Part shown: positions 49,715 to 63,485 of the stretch, piece after piece
Layout of the letters: each line of letters begins with the position of its first letter
Numbering within the stretch: the first letter of the stretch is position 1
Assembly: GCA_020439745.1 (NCBI GenBank)
Contig: JAGQSC010000050.1
Location: forward strand, 310,001-374,000
From: Acidobacteriota bacterium
Lineage (GTDB): Bacteria; Acidobacteriota; Holophagae; Acanthopleuribacterales; Acanthopleuribacteraceae
Length of the DNA stretch: 64,000 nucleotides
Direction of reading: 5' to 3'
Notes under the pieces: generated by a model
Database searches by the model: none
What the model saw: only the letters and a program-made list of their open reading frames with translations
Told to the model about the DNA's origin: nothing
Made by a program: the position numbers and the translations under genes

Positions 49715-50478
49715 TCACCCCCCTTAACCTTTACGCGTAAGTCCTGTGCCATACATTCAAACATCTGATAAACCGCTTGTCCCGCTTCTTTGTAAGACTG
49801 CAAGCCATCGCGGTGTTTTTGGATGGCGAACAAACATCGTGCAACGTACTTCAAGGATCCGTAGCTCTCCAGTGCTAAGCCATAGTCGAATTCACCCGAT
49901 TCGCACCAAAAGAAATTACGAATGGCATGAAACGTCATCTTTTCGAGATTGAGACAGACAGATTCGTTGACAATCGTTGGAAAGAGAAACGCCATTGAAT
50001 CGTAAAGGCCATGCCAACTATGCCGGAACACCTCAATTCGGTCTTTTCGAGTCGATGGTTCACCTGGTGCTTGAACGTAATTAGCGAGTTGGCCACCAAT
50101 CAACGGCGTGTAGTCTTTAAACATGGTAAGTCCTACAAGACGCCCCAGGTAGTCATGAGCATAGAATCTTGAACCTTTGCCGAGAAACAAGATATCCAAC
50201 GTAGCCTTGCATCGTTGTCTCCCCAAGTAGGGGAAGAATTGGGGTTGAATTTGAACATCGAAATCTCGGCTCAAGACGTCGGCAATTGCTTGAGCCGATT
50301 CAGGTCGTTTCTGTTCGAGTACGATCACGATGTCGATGTCGCTACAAAACTTCAAGTCCTGGCGAGTTGTGGAGCCTACCCGACCCATGGCAACCAAGTC
50401 GGGTTGATCGAGATATCTCAATCTACTAACAAGTTTCTGGTCTATTGACTTTGCTAGATTCTGCAACTCGTACTTCAT
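49684..50478 (-). CDS. MNT-type nucleotidyltransferase, fourth gene of the hsd operon
   Basis: This encodes 264 residues. The pol-beta superfamily signature is 'MGRVGSTTRQDLKFCSDIDI' with Gly35-Ser36 and the metal-binding Asp47 and Asp49. A third carboxylate is likely in 'CKATLDILF'. The C-terminal 130 residues are helical ('FRHSWHGLYDSMAFLF', 'LEKMTFHAIRNFFWCE'), like the helical tail of kanamycin-type and MNT enzymes. Known relatives transfer AMP/NMP to antibiotics, proteins or RNA; some are antitoxins to HEPN toxins, but no HEPN gene lies next to it. The start ATG lies 10 bp after the hsdR stop, so it joins the hsd operon. Its 3' end overlaps the radical SAM gene. Confidence 0.85.
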   Translation of the reverse strand: MKYELQNLAKSIDQKLVSRLRYLDQPDLVAMGRVGSTTRQDLKFCSDIDIVIVLEQKRPESAQAIADVLSRDFDVQIQPQFFPYLGRQRCKATLDILFLGKGSRFYAHDYLGRLVGLTMFKDYTPLIGGQLANYVQAPGEPSTRKDRIEVFRHSWHGLYDSMAFLFPTIVNESVCLNLEKMTFHAIRNFFWCESGEFDYGLALESYGSLKYVARCLFAIQKHRDGLQSYKEAGQAVYQMFECMAQDLRVKVKGGDQSKPENSSV

Positions 50479-50488
50479 GCAGACACCG

Positions 50489-53751
<3,263 letters not shown>

Positions 53752-53755
<4 letters not shown>

Positions 53756-55107
53756 ACGTGGGCTTCTTCGCGAGGCTGGGTGGGTGAAGCCGGTGGCCGC
53801 CAATCGCGCACGTCGATCTTTCCGGTGACGGCGGCGGAGATGAGAGCGGTGCGGCGTTCTTCGAGGAGACTTATCTGTTCTTCGCTCAAAGAGATCGACG
53901 AATCGATTCGCGCAAGTATAGTCTTTGTACGTTTGATGATTTCTTTCTGCTCACCTATTGGAGGCAACACCACTTTTAGATTGCGTACACGACCCACACT
54001 TATCTGTTTGAGTGCTGCGCCTCGCGTCATAGATCCAAGTTGTGACTCGATCAAGCTGGAAGTGAGTTGACGATAGAGGTATCGGTAATCAAGATTGACT
54101 CCGCTGTTAATCACACATACTGAATCGAGTAGTGCAAACCGAACACCACTTGGAAGAACCCGAACTGACCCAATTGTGCCTTTTCTTGAAAAGGCAAGAG
54201 ACCCGTTCCCAAAAGAACATCTCATCTCTTGCTCTTCGACCGTCTTCAAATCGACTCTTCGAGGTGTATCCAGTTCTATTTCGTCTGTACCAACAAACTC
54301 AACCGTCGAAATAAAAGGAAATCCAGACTCCACATAAACCGGATTTCTGTGTGAAGGGTTTGGATCAACTATATCTGCAACCGCCCTCAGTGGCAATATC
54401 ATCCAATGCGCCGGAATCTTCCCCAGCCACTCTACCCCGGAGTCGCGCATGGGGGCGTCGGGGTTCAAGCCTTTGGTGACGGCATGGCTGATGGTGGCCT
54501 GGCGTTTTTCCTTCAGCAGCGCAATCAGTTCCTGCTGTTTGGCGATCAGCGCATCGATCTTGGCGGTCTCGTAGTCGAGGAAGGCCGCGATTTGAGTTTG
54601 TTCTGGATGTGGAGGGCAAGCTAAATCCAGAGAAGCAAATTCATTGTACCTAAACTCCGTCGAGCGTTCTCTAATTCCACGTGCAAGTGCTGTAATGTAT
54701 TCAGTGACAGCAAGTTGCCTCACCAGGTAACCGTAGTAACGCATTTCCAGCTGACGACCCCTATTTGCAACGCATACGGAATAAACAGGGGAGCATTTTC
54801 CATCCGAATCGCTTACGCCAATCGCACCCGCAAACCCATCCATCGCGTGGACTACAAGATCACCTGATTTAACCCCCTGATATCCGATCTCTTTGATAGA
54901 CTGAGTAAACCCGTCGGTTCGCCTATTACTCCTCAATGTGACCTGGCCATCTCGGAATGCTGTCACTATTTCATCTTCGGGCGTGACAGCACGTTGCATT
55001 CGGACAAACAAATGCTTCGTTTTATGGATATGCCAATGTGTCGGGACTAGGCCGAGCCATGCTACACCAGTGTCCTTGTACTCCGCGTATTTCCGATACC
55101 GGCCCAT
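53752..55107 (-). CDS. hsdS: Type I restriction-modification specificity subunit
   Basis: This encodes 451 residues from ATG 55107, sharing one base with the hsdM stop. Two target-recognition domains lie in the usual order. The first begins 'YKDTGVAWLGLVPTHWHIHK' and the second is preceded by 'MRDSGVEWLGKIPAHW' (about residue 218). Each recognition domain is followed by a conserved helical spacer ('QTQIAAFLDYETAKIDALIA', 'EEQISLLEERRTALISAAV'). The halves determine the split recognition sequence. The target sequence cannot be predicted. Both recognition domains are locally AT-richer than the spacer parts (visible around 53900-54350 and 54600-55090), typical for domains exchanged by recombination. 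Confidence 0.93.
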
Positions 55108-57428
55108 CAACTATGAACCTCACGCAAGAGCTGCATGATCTCGGCGGAGACGCGGTCCAGGTCGGCGTCGATTTCGGTCAGATCGCGGGGCGGCTGATAA
55201 ACGTAGAAGTGGCGGTTGAAGGGGATCTCGTAGCCCACGATGCCCAAATCGCCGTCCTTGGTGTCGCGCTTGCCCTCGTCAATCCAGGCGTCCGGCACGT
55301 GGGGCGCCACCTCCGCATGGAAATAGGCCTCCACCGTTTCCTGCACTGGACGTGATGGATCCAGAGGGATGTTCTCGTTGTCCCGCAGCTCGCTGTCGGG
55401 TTGGTACTCCATCACCCTGCCGTCTACGGCGAACAGCCCATAGAGCGGTTCGGGTCTAACTTTGCGATGCACCTTCTTGATGACCTTCACCGCATCAGGG
55501 TTCTTCCAACTCACTGCTGCGGAGATTTGTTTCTTTTCGGCGCCGTCCAGCTTGACATCCGCTTTCTCTGCCGCTTCTTTGAGCACTCGATCAAAAGTGT
55601 TCATGTCGTCGTGTTGCTCAATGCCAATGACCGCTTGTAAATCTCGGGCTTTCTCCCATAGATCCAGTTGGTTGCGCCAGGTTTTGGGGTCCATCACTTC
55701 GCGGATCTGTTTGGGCTTGAGCTTGGGGAATTGGGTTTTTAGGGCGGTTCGAACGGTGTCTCGGTTTTGCTTGAGGAAGTCCGTAATCTGTTCGAAATCA
55801 GAAAGCGGAGTACAACTCCGAGGTCCCAGGGATCCCACAGCGGCCGATCCTGACTCCTCGGATGACGCTGCATCTTCGTTGAAGAACTCGGATTCGATCC
55901 ATTTCATGGGGTCATCCAACGGGCGTGGCGCATAACGCAACGCGTCCAGCCGTTCGTCCGAATACTGGAACGACTGACGCAACGGCCGTTCCACCGTGAT
56001 GCGGCGGAATCCGAAGGCATATGAGGGAAAAATCTTAGCGGCAAATGGTTTCTCCGCTTCGAGCTGATCCACTTCTTCGTAATTCCCGAAACACCTCACG
56101 ATGGTGGCTTGATCAGCTTCACCCATCTCATTGCGCTTGGAGCCCAGCGACTTGCGCATCTTACCGAATAGGTTCACGCCGTTGATCAGCAGCACCTTGC
56201 CCTTCTGTTTGTTGCTCTTCTTGTTCGAGAGTACCCACACATACGTCGCGATGCCCGTGTTGTAGAACATGTCGGTAGGCAGCGCCACAATGGCTTCCAG
56301 CAGGTCCTGCTCCAGGATGTAACGACGGATCTCCGACTCACCACTTCCTGCCCCACCTGTGAACAGCGGCGACCCGTTGAGGATGATCCCAATCCGACCA
56401 CCGCCCTCGTGTACCGGCCTCAACTTCGAGATCAGGTGCATCAGGAACAAGAGCGAGCCATCGGATACCCTCGGTAGTCCGGGCCCAAACCTCCCGTCAA
56501 AGCCCTTGAGTGCCTGCTCGTCTTTTACTTCCTTCTCGATCTTTTTCCAGTCCACGCCGAATGGAGGATTGGAGAGCATGTAATCGAACTTCAAATGCCC
56601 CAACTGATCGTCCGACAGCGTATTACCCAGTTTGATGTTCGCCACGTCCTGGCCTTTGATCATCATGTCGGCTTTGCAAATGGCGTAGCTTTCCGGGTTC
56701 AGCTCCTGGCCGAAGGCGCGCATTACAGCGTTGGGATTCATCTTCTCCACGTATTCCATGCCGGCGGAGAGAAAACCGCCCGTTCCGGCGGTGGGATCGT
56801 AGATGGTGCGGATAATGCCAGGCCCGCTTAGGGCTTCATCGTCTTCGGTGAACACCAGTGCGGTGGTCAGGTGCACGATGTCGCGGGGTGTGAAGTGTTC
56901 ACCTGCGGTTTCGTTGGAACTCTCCGCGAAGCGCCGGATGAGTTCCTCGAACACGGCCCCCATATCGTGGTTCGAGATGGCGGAGGGCGAAAGATCTGTG
57001 GTACGAACGCGCTGCACGATCTTGTAGAGCAGATTGGCATCGGCCAGACGACCGATGAACTCAATGAACTTGAAATGTTCGAAGATTTCGCGGGCGTCCT
57101 TGGAAAAGGCCAGGATATAGGACTCCAAATTGGCCTTGATATCGGATTCACCCAGCTTGGAAAGGTCCATCAGCGAGGCGTTGTAGAAACCCACGCCAGT
57201 CACCTTCTCCAGCATCATGCCCCAGGTATGTTCGGGATAACGGTCCTTAATCTCGGCATGCTTCTCAAGCACCGCAACCTTGGTGGGCTCCAACACACAT
57301 TCAAGTCGCCGCAAAAGGGTGAACGGCAGGATAATGCGCCCATATTGGCTCTGCTTAAAATCCCCACGCAGCAAATCCGCCAAACCCCAAATATAAGCCG
57401 CCAAATTCTGAGTAGACTGACTGGTCAC
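55107..57428 (-). CDS. hsdM: Type I restriction-modification methyltransferase subunit
   Basis: This encodes 773 residues from a GTG (57428). HsdM_N helices lie at 1-150. The N6-adenine methylase domain shows the SAM-binding '[15 protein letters not shown]' and the catalytic '[10 protein letters not shown]' (N-P-P-F). After '[20 protein letters not shown]' there is a C-terminal region of about 330 residues, longer than E. coli HsdM (529 residues in all), but the frame is intact and such long HsdM proteins are common. It heads the operon; hsdS starts at the last base of its stop codon. It methylates adenines in the HsdS-directed site to protect host DNA. Confidence 0.95.
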   Translation of the reverse strand: MTSQSTQNLAAYIWGLADLLRGDFKQSQYGRIILPFTLLRRLECVLEPTKVAVLEKHAEIKDRYPEHTWGMMLEKVTGVGFYNASLMDLSKLGESDIKANLESYILAFSKDAREIFEHFKFIEFIGRLADANLLYKIVQRVRTTDLSPSAISNHDMGAVFEELIRRFAESSNETAGEHFTPRDIVHLTTALVFTEDDEALSGPGIIRTIYDPTAGTGGFLSAGMEYVEKMNPNAVMRAFGQELNPESYAICKADMMIKGQDVANIKLGNTLSDDQLGHLKFDYMLSNPPFGVDWKKIEKEVKDEQALKGFDGRFGPGLPRVSDGSLLFLMHLISKLRPVHEGGGRIGIILNGSPLFTGGAGSGESEIRRYILEQDLLEAIVALPTDMFYNTGIATYVWVLSNKKSNKQKGKVLLINGVNLFGKMRKSLGSKRNEMGEADQATIVRCFGNYEEVDQLEAEKPFAAKIFPSYAFGFRRITVERPLRQSFQYSDERLDALRYAPRPLDDPMKWIESEFFNEDAASSEESGSAAVGSLGPRSCTPLSDFEQITDFLKQNRDTVRTALKTQFPKLKPKQIREVMDPKTWRNQLDLWEKARDLQAVIGIEQHDDMNTFDRVLKEAAEKADVKLDGAEKKQISAAVSWKNPDAVKVIKKVHRKVRPEPLYGLFAVDGRVMEYQPDSELRDNENIPLDPSRPVQETVEAYFHAEVAPHVPDAWIDEGKRDTKDGDLGIVGYEIPFNRHFYVYQPPRDLTEIDADLDRVSAEIMQLLREVHS

Positions 57429-57637
57429 CCCTAATTCTTCCCTTCTGAGTTATGTCGACCATTCTACCGCGAAGCGTCCCCAAAATCAGACCACATCTCA
57501 TTTTGAAGAAATTTTCAATTTCTCATCAATCCCCCTTGAAAATCCCGTCGCCAAAACCGATTGTATTTAAGAAATGTCAATTTGTTGAACCTAAGACATA
57601 CTTGACTCATTTACCAAAAAGCTCAAAAGGTGCCGCT

Positions 57638-57715
57638 ATGAACAGAATATTGTTGGCTTTTAAGATTGGCAAACGATCAAGAGTTCGTGATTCAGAAATG
57701 AACATCTTGGAGTAG
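57638..57715 (+). CDS. Putative 25-residue leader peptide
   Basis: A short frame from ATG 57638 (AAAGGTG five bases upstream): MNRILLAFKIGKRSRVRDSE then MNILE and a TAG. The stop is two bases before the start of the 420-residue gene at 57718, and the last codons contain its GGAG ribosome-binding site. Translation of this peptide would load ribosomes onto the next start. The peptide is basic and slightly amphipathic. It could be a leader, a small protein or chance; the longer frame starting at 57452 is not credible. Confidence 0.4.
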   Translation: MNRILLAFKIGKRSRVRDSEMNILE

Positions 57716-57717
57716 CC

Positions 57718-58980
57718 ATGAACATAATTGTCTTTGGTCAAAGTGTTAACATCAATGTCCCCAACAGCAAAAGCGAAATACCTTATGTCATAAAGAGTCC
57801 GAAACTTGTTCGAAAACCTAATGCGTCTTTGAGGCTCTCCAAGGCATCAAAGAAACTCGCACTTAAAGACAGTTTCTATGGCAACTTCAAACCTCCAAAT
57901 ATTGATTTTACCGCTTGGGAATTTTTTCATGCCGCTAAGAAAACGGAGATGACCAGCACACTCACAACTCTGGCCTCTGAAAGACGTGCTGCCGCATTCT
58001 TCATGGAGCATGAAGAGACTTTTATATGGGATACCCCTAATTTTCGACGTCGAGATAGATCGGCGTTTGCACTCGAAGACTTCGCCTGGTCAGGATTTGC
58101 TGGGCGGGTTGGTGAAGCCGTTGCATTTCTTGCTATGGTTAAGAAGGGATACAAATACTGGGATCGATGCGCTACGGTGTGGGAAATTGCTGCACGTCAG
58201 GCGAACATAACCCACGAAGATCAACTAAAGGTAGCTATCTCCGTCGGCCAATCAGGCAAACCAGTTTTGGAGCCTGATTTCATACTAGAAAATGATGAAG
58301 GCGATGTAGCGATAATGGAAGCGAAAGGTAGTTTTGTAAACCCAAACGAAATCAACAAGAATGACAAAAAAGAACTTAGACATGCACTCGATCAGATTGA
58401 TGCTTGGGCTTCGGTTATCAGCCCGTCGCCATCCAAGAATTATGCAATTCTCACGCTACTAAGGCAGGAGACAGACCCTCATAAAGATCCTTCGTTAGTC
58501 GTTGTTGTGGACCCGCCGGGACGCAATAACATAAATCTGCCTAGCGTTGAACTACCACGTGACCTGATAAAAAGGTGCAATTTTGCCTCGTGGTTGGAAG
58601 GGATGGGGTTTTACAGATCAGCTAAGGCACTTCGCAACTGTGAGGAGACGCAAACCGAGGAGTTGATATTTCGTACTAAGAAGGTTGGTAATCACACTTT
58701 TGCAATAAGAAGAATCGGCTATGAATATTTTGAGCCAATTGACTTCTTTCACCACAGGCGCGGTTTGATCGGAACCAAGCCGATGGTGATGGGTATTGAG
58801 GTCGAAACATTGCATTCGATTTCCGCATCAATTCGCAACATAGATAACATGTTCACAACTGAGCCCTTAGCATTTGAAGATATCGAAAAATATGAAACAG
58901 GGAGCATTATGTCCGATGGAACATTCTTAGGGGTCATAGAGGACACAGAGAGATTAGGAACAATTGATATCAATCTGTGA
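57718..58980 (+). CDS. PD-(D/E)XK-like nuclease-fold protein, unknown family
   Basis: This encodes 420 residues from an ATG six bases after GGAG. A nuclease-like core is suggested by Asp187 in 'LEPDFILEND' and Glu201-Ala-Lys203 in 'DVAIMEAKGSF', matching the P-D...(D/E)-x-K active site; 'ALDQIDAWASVISPSPSK' follows. This pattern is seen in restriction-type and transposon-type enzymes. The first 130 residues are basic and not recognised ('SPKLVRKPNASLRLSKASKK'). It is AT-rich compared with the hsd genes. It follows a putative leader peptide and lies between hsdM and another unknown gene on the same strand, within a defence context. Nuclease activity is inferred only. Confidence 0.72.
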   Translation: MNIIVFGQSVNINVPNSKSEIPYVIKSPKLVRKPNASLRLSKASKKLALKDSFYGNFKPPNIDFTAWEFFHAAKKTEMTSTLTTLASERRAAAFFMEHEETFIWDTPNFRRRDRSAFALEDFAWSGFAGRVGEAVAFLAMVKKGYKYWDRCATVWEIAARQANITHEDQLKVAISVGQSGKPVLEPDFILENDEGDVAIMEAKGSFVNPNEINKNDKKELRHALDQIDAWASVISPSPSKNYAILTLLRQETDPHKDPSLVVVVDPPGRNNINLPSVELPRDLIKRCNFASWLEGMGFYRSAKALRNCEETQTEELIFRTKKVGNHTFAIRRIGYEYFEPIDFFHHRRGLIGTKPMVMGIEVETLHSISASIRNIDNMFTTEPLAFEDIEKYETGSIMSDGTFLGVIEDTERLGTIDINL

Positions 58981-59094
58981 CTCGACTTAAGAATCTTATG
59001 TGATTATGTCGCAGCCGATCTCAGAACGGTAGGGAAGTCACCAATTCAATCAAATTGGCAACAAAGCCTATTTGCGGAAGAAGGGCAACCGCAC

Positions 59095-60513
59095 ATGACA
59101 GTACCTCCATCCAAAATCGAACCCAAAGCAGCGCGAAAGCAAGCGCTCAACCCAGATGACTTGTTCTTTGGCGACCTAGACCTTGTCTACGGTAAACATC
59201 TTAGCGACTCAGACGCTACGACCATTGAGAGAAATCTTCGAATTGCTGCTCTCTTTTACAGACGCCTTCTGGTTTATGACGGCTTCTTCCATTGCTTCGG
59301 GCCAATTTGGGACCTGTGGACACAAGAAAGTCAATCTAAAGAGAGGAAAAAACTAAGAAGGACCATCACAAAGCTCCTAGAGAGCGGAATACTTGTGCCC
59401 ATTACGCGAAGCGATGGATCGCTGCTAGAGAATTGGATGAATGCTGAGGGATACATCCAGCCTGGCGAGATGCTTTGCCTTCCAATCAATGATGAGAACT
59501 GTCGATATCTTGAAGCGATCTCAAAGATGTGCCAAAGCACAACGATCAGACTCCCTGATTTTGGACCTAAGGAATTTCGGTCCAACATTTTCAAATATCT
59601 TTTACGGGATGGGAGCCCATTCGATAACGCAATTTCAGAACTCAATCGAGTCGAGTTAACCAAGACTTGGGAAACGATCCGGGACTATTGCTACAACGCA
59701 GATCAATGCAAATTTAGGAGAGGAGAAGTTGAAGCGGCCGCCGCTAAAGCATGCGGCGTCGATCCAAAGAGTTCGTCGAAATACACGGAGATTAACAGCA
59801 AGAGTTGGCAAAGTTCACAAACGACATTTGACGTCACTTCGGAGTACCTTGCTTTTAGTTACTTGTCCCACGCTTCGACCGTATACCAAATTATTTTGTC
59901 TCAACTACTTGCTGCCGAAGGCGGAGTATTTAGTTTTCATCCGGCGTGGATGTGCGATGAAGGACTATATGGAGAAACGTATCTCCTGGGATCCTGGCTT
60001 GATGAGGATTATCAATCCTTCGAGGAGAAAACAGTGTTTGGTAGAGGGTTTACGATCGACGACGTAATCGCATTCAGAGAACTAGACACCGGCGACGGGC
60101 GATCAGCTCTAGATAAGTTCATCGAGTTAAAGAGACGTGTCGCAGAAAAACCTGATTCCGCGACGGTTAATCAAATGAAGGAATTCCTTATACAGGACTT
60201 CTTGGCCCAATTTGTGACTAGTTGCGTAGGTCGACGCAGCAAGGGTGCCGAACGTGAATTTGACGAATTCTCAAAAGCATATGAATGGTTGAGCGTCAGG
60301 AGGCAACAGACAGGGTTGTCTATTTGGATCGGAAAAAAACTCGCTATGCCCATCCTCTGTCTTCTGGGAAGGCCTGCGCGCCCCGGTGCGGCAATGATTT
60401 TGAACGCATTAGATCGACTAAGAGTAAACCGATGGTTGGGGCGCCAAGAACAACGAGTGTACCGATATTTCAAAAACCCAAACAATTACTCCGGGATACC
60501 TATTGAGCAGTAG
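59095..60513 (+). CDS. Large unknown protein in the defence island
   Basis: This encodes 472 residues from ATG 59095 behind GAAGAAGGG. It is soluble except for a weakly hydrophobic stretch near the C-terminus ('KKLAMPILCLLGRPARPGAA'). Helical segments dominate. Tyr, Phe and Trp are frequent ('GFFHCFGPIWDLWTQES', 'FHPAWMCDEGLYGETYLLG'). No motif was recognised; 'RDYCYNADQCKFRRGEVEAA' has two cysteines eight apart but no partner pair. The AT-rich composition matches the gene at 57718, from which it is 114 bp distant, so joint acquisition is likely. It is convergent with the DUF262 gene. Confidence 0.7.
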   Translation: MTVPPSKIEPKAARKQALNPDDLFFGDLDLVYGKHLSDSDATTIERNLRIAALFYRRLLVYDGFFHCFGPIWDLWTQESQSKERKKLRRTITKLLESGILVPITRSDGSLLENWMNAEGYIQPGEMLCLPINDENCRYLEAISKMCQSTTIRLPDFGPKEFRSNIFKYLLRDGSPFDNAISELNRVELTKTWETIRDYCYNADQCKFRRGEVEAAAAKACGVDPKSSSKYTEINSKSWQSSQTTFDVTSEYLAFSYLSHASTVYQIILSQLLAAEGGVFSFHPAWMCDEGLYGETYLLGSWLDEDYQSFEEKTVFGRGFTIDDVIAFRELDTGDGRSALDKFIELKRRVAEKPDSATVNQMKEFLIQDFLAQFVTSCVGRRSKGAEREFDEFSKAYEWLSVRRQQTGLSIWIGKKLAMPILCLLGRPARPGAAMILNALDRLRVNRWLGRQEQRVYRYFKNPNNYSGIPIEQ

Positions 60514-60603
60514 AAGACGTAAATTACGCGGAACGCCGCATCTTTCCAATCAACAATCGTGCATTGGTTTGTGACTTATTGGACTATCTGACGGCTAACT
60601 AAA

Positions 60604-62400
60604 TCAAAGAGAATGGAACCAGTTCTTGATTTTGAGTGCCATGAGACGGCGGCGTTCGGCCAGGAATTCGGTGTAGGTGGGTTGATCGCGCTCCAGCATG
60701 CTGTCGGGCACGCAGTTTTCGAGGAGGTTCTCGCGCAAACTGGATTCGTCTTTGATGCCACCATAACGTTGTTGGCCACCATTGGTTTGTTCCATTAGTT
60801 CAGCGAAATAGGTTTCGGGCGCTTTGTCACCGATAGCGATGTTGATCTCGCTTTGAGCAATCACAAAATTGGCGATCTGATTGTATTGTCCACGGTGGAC
60901 ACCCTTGCGTTGCAGATATTTGCGTGGGAACACGTGGTGTTTGTCGCCGCGATTCAAGAGTAAGTCGCGAACCGTTATGTTTGATGAGAGAAAGCCCCGA
61001 TCGCCTAGGCAGGTTTGAGCGGCCTGATAAGCAATGAAATAGGGGCTCTGCGAAGAGGATGTATCCATTACTTGGGGCAACATGCCGGTCCAAAACGAAT
61101 CAGGCAATTCGTTTTCGATGACTGAATCGGCATAAGGCATGATGCCTTGTGATTCTATTTGGCGAATATCGAAATCGAAATAGGTTTCCGGGCTACTGGA
61201 ATAACGTCGTGAAAGAACTGACATGACGTACCAACGCCGAATCAGCCTCTCTGTTTGGTTGGCTGAAATCCCCTGTGCGCGACAACGCAAATACAGGATA
61301 TAGGCAAAATTGACCGCATTTCGACTGCGAATAAGTGCGCTTGTGACAAACCCTGCGGAGCGAAGGATCATGGTCAGTCGGTCGAAGTGAGTCTTGTTGA
61401 TGAATGCATAGACGCCACGTTCGAGCTTTTCAAAGGAAGCTTCTGCAATCGCTTCTTCGTATTCGCGGGTCTCAAAATTGCGCCCGGAAAGCAACGCCAC
61501 CAGATCCTGGAGTTTTCCGCGACTGAACTCCGTTGTGAACGCAACGCGCAGCATATCGGTGTAATTAGGGTCGTACAAATCGTCGTTTACGTCTTTGAGC
61601 CAACGCATTTTGGCCCAGAACTCGGTCTTGGCGAATTCGGGATCCGATTTTTGTATCCTCGAGTAATATTCCGGTGCTACCGCCAAATGACAGAAGTAAT
61701 CGATCGCTTTGCGCAATCGGTTGCCACCGTATTCTTCGTTGACGGCTATTTTCGACATTGCAAAGTCGGCTTGTGAAAGTTCGGTACCTGCAGAATTGAC
61801 CCGTATGAATATTTCAGTGACGGTTTCAATGTCCAGGTCCTCAGCTAACTCGATTAGACCCACATGGTTGTTGACTATTTTTCCAACTTTCTGTAGCACC
61901 TTGCCAATATCCCGCCGAACCGCGCTAGGGTTGCGATCACAGTACTGCTCCGTCAGTTCAATCAAGTCAGCATCCGGGCTGAAGACTGCACTCACATCAC
62001 CAATCCAGGATCCATCTTTGGCAATTGCTGAGTTGTATACTTCAAAGCGCTCATCAATAGGATGGAACGCAATGCGTATCCGGACAGTCTCATAGTCTTT
62101 CGTAAGTACTTCGCGTCCTAGCAAGGCCGCCATGAGGGCAGTCACTCGTTGCTGGCCATCGATGAGGATACGTTTCCCTGCCGATGGCGATCCATCCTTC
62201 AACTTGATCGTCGGGTTGCGCCAAGCAATCAGATAACCAACTGGATAGCCCTGGTAGAGGGAATCCAGTAGGTTGCGCACCTTGGTTGCCTCCCACACAA
62301 AGGGGCGCTGAATCTCTGGAATAGCTATTTCACCTGATTTGACCCAGGTCAGTAGCGTATCAATGGGATGAGGCGTGACTGAGTAGCGTTGGGTCGTCAT
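60604..62400 (-). CDS. DUF262/HNH protein, GmrSD-like
   Basis: This encodes 598 residues from an ATG seven bases after GAGG. The N-terminal DUF262 domain has '[20 protein letters not shown]', '[11 protein letters not shown]' and the diagnostic '[18 protein letters not shown]'. The family uses an NTPase/ParB-like fold. The C-terminal part carries '[17 protein letters not shown]' and '[20 protein letters not shown]', the H-H-x-F-P...N...N pattern of HNH-type (DUF1524-related) nucleases. GmrSD-type enzymes restrict modified phage DNA. The two functions reside in one polypeptide here. Good length and intact motifs suggest it is active. It is leftward and convergent with the gene at 59095. Confidence 0.88.
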   Translation of the reverse strand: MTTQRYSVTPHPIDTLLTWVKSGEIAIPEIQRPFVWEATKVRNLLDSLYQGYPVGYLIAWRNPTIKLKDGSPSAGKRILIDGQQRVTALMAALLGREVLTKDYETVRIRIAFHPIDERFEVYNSAIAKDGSWIGDVSAVFSPDADLIELTEQYCDRNPSAVRRDIGKVLQKVGKIVNNHVGLIELAEDLDIETVTEIFIRVNSAGTELSQADFAMSKIAVNEEYGGNRLRKAIDYFCHLAVAPEYYSRIQKSDPEFAKTEFWAKMRWLKDVNDDLYDPNYTDMLRVAFTTEFSRGKLQDLVALLSGRNFETREYEEAIAEASFEKLERGVYAFINKTHFDRLTMILRSAGFVTSALIRSRNAVNFAYILYLRCRAQGISANQTERLIRRWYVMSVLSRRYSSSPETYFDFDIRQIESQGIMPYADSVIENELPDSFWTGMLPQVMDTSSSQSPYFIAYQAAQTCLGDRGFLSSNITVRDLLLNRGDKHHVFPRKYLQRKGVHRGQYNQIANFVIAQSEINIAIGDKAPETYFAELMEQTNGGQQRYGGIKDESSLRENLLENCVPDSMLERDQPTYTEFLAERRRLMALKIKNWFHSL

Positions 62401-62533
62401 GAGAGTGCCTCAGATTCTGCGTCGAAAGACTTGTTTCCGAAGATTCTAGCTTACTTGAAAAAATTGACAAATCTTCTCGAACAATGAACGAGATTGACTC
62501 AGCGATAAAGCTTGGCTACAAGCACTTTAGGGT

Positions 62534-63475
62534 TCATCCCAGGTAGATTTCGTTTTGGTGGTATTCCAGCAGGCGGGCGTTGGGATGGTTGGTTGGGTCC
62601 CGTGGCAGCAAGAGTTTACTGCCGTGGTAGGGGTAGTAGGCTTTGCCGTTGTGGAACTCATCTTTCAGGCGGTTGCTGACTTCTATGCGGTAATCTGGCG
62701 CCACCGTCACATAACCCTTGTCGAATAGACGATGGACGTCGCTGCGCAGAAGCAGGCCATTGTTCACAGAGTGGGTCCCGCCCAGCGCGTACGGTTTGAT
62801 ATGTGCGGCCTCCAGAACGGGTAACGAATGCTCCGTGGTCATGGCACAGGTCCGTTGGTACGCCTCGGTGACGAGCACGCGAAAAGTCCCCTGCCCGAGT
62901 CGCGGGGTGATCGTGGTTTCGTCGCCGTAGCGCGCAACCTGTTCCTCGATCTGACCGGGATATTGCCACATGCCTTGAGCACGAGCCAGGCATTCGGTCC
63001 AGATGCGCTTGCCTTCCCCAATGGTGAGATCATAGGTTTTCCCCTGGACGATGTTCCTTTCCCAATCCGCTGGCTGCCGAATCCATAACTCTTGAGGGAA
63101 GAAAACTGGGTTGGCCAACATAATGCATCCGATGGACCCTGAATGAGTTTCTCGATTCCCAGTTCTATTCTTGTAGGCACCTATGTTGCGCCTCATTTCA
63201 TCCAAATTTGACGCACCATTAGCAAAGCCAAAAGACTCCCAGGCCAACCAGTCCGGAAGATAGCTGTAGCGGACAAAAATACCAAAACCACCTATCGCGT
63301 TATGAGGGCTCTTCATTTTGAAGAGAAAGGGTTCATTGGGGGATATTGCCTTTAGTGCTTTGTTATTTGGCCGCCAAAAATTAACTTCGTCAAGCTGTTC
63401 AATTCCCGCAAGAAACTGAAACCATTCAAAATCTGTGGGGGCTAAAAAGCCTTGCAATCGAGGAGTGTTTTTCAT
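62534..63475 (-). CDS. HNH endonuclease with N-terminal reader-like domain
   Basis: This encodes 313 residues from an ATG directly after TTAGGGA. The C-terminal half is a clear HNH nuclease: 'RLGQGTFRVLVTEAYQRTCA', then 'PVLEAAHIKPYALGG' (H), 'NNGLLLRSDVHRLFDKGYVT' (N and H). The N-terminal 150 residues ('LQGFLAPTDFEWFQFLAGIE', 'GGFGIFVRYSYLPDWLAWES') look like a separate domain, perhaps for recognition of DNA or modified bases as in type IV enzymes. It lies 10 bp downstream of a same-strand gene at the window edge and 133 bp upstream of the DUF262 gene, both in the same direction. Confidence 0.88.
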   Translation of the reverse strand: MKNTPRLQGFLAPTDFEWFQFLAGIEQLDEVNFWRPNNKALKAISPNEPFLFKMKSPHNAIGGFGIFVRYSYLPDWLAWESFGFANGASNLDEMRRNIGAYKNRTGNRETHSGSIGCIMLANPVFFPQELWIRQPADWERNIVQGKTYDLTIGEGKRIWTECLARAQGMWQYPGQIEEQVARYGDETTITPRLGQGTFRVLVTEAYQRTCAMTTEHSLPVLEAAHIKPYALGGTHSVNNGLLLRSDVHRLFDKGYVTVAPDYRIEVSNRLKDEFHNGKAYYPYHGSKLLLPRDPTNHPNARLLEYHQNEIYLG

Positions 63476-63485
63476 TCCCTAAGAC

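Noticed and set aside
55107-57428. Unusual fusion in HsdM because of its 773-residue length
   Set aside because: HsdM proteins of this length with an extended C-terminus are common; no separate domain was recognised.
57452-57637. Upstream part of the 87-codon frame before the PD-(D/E)XK-like gene
   Set aside because: Basic, Pro/Lys-rich translation with no site for initiation; only the last 25 codons have a plausible ribosome-binding site.
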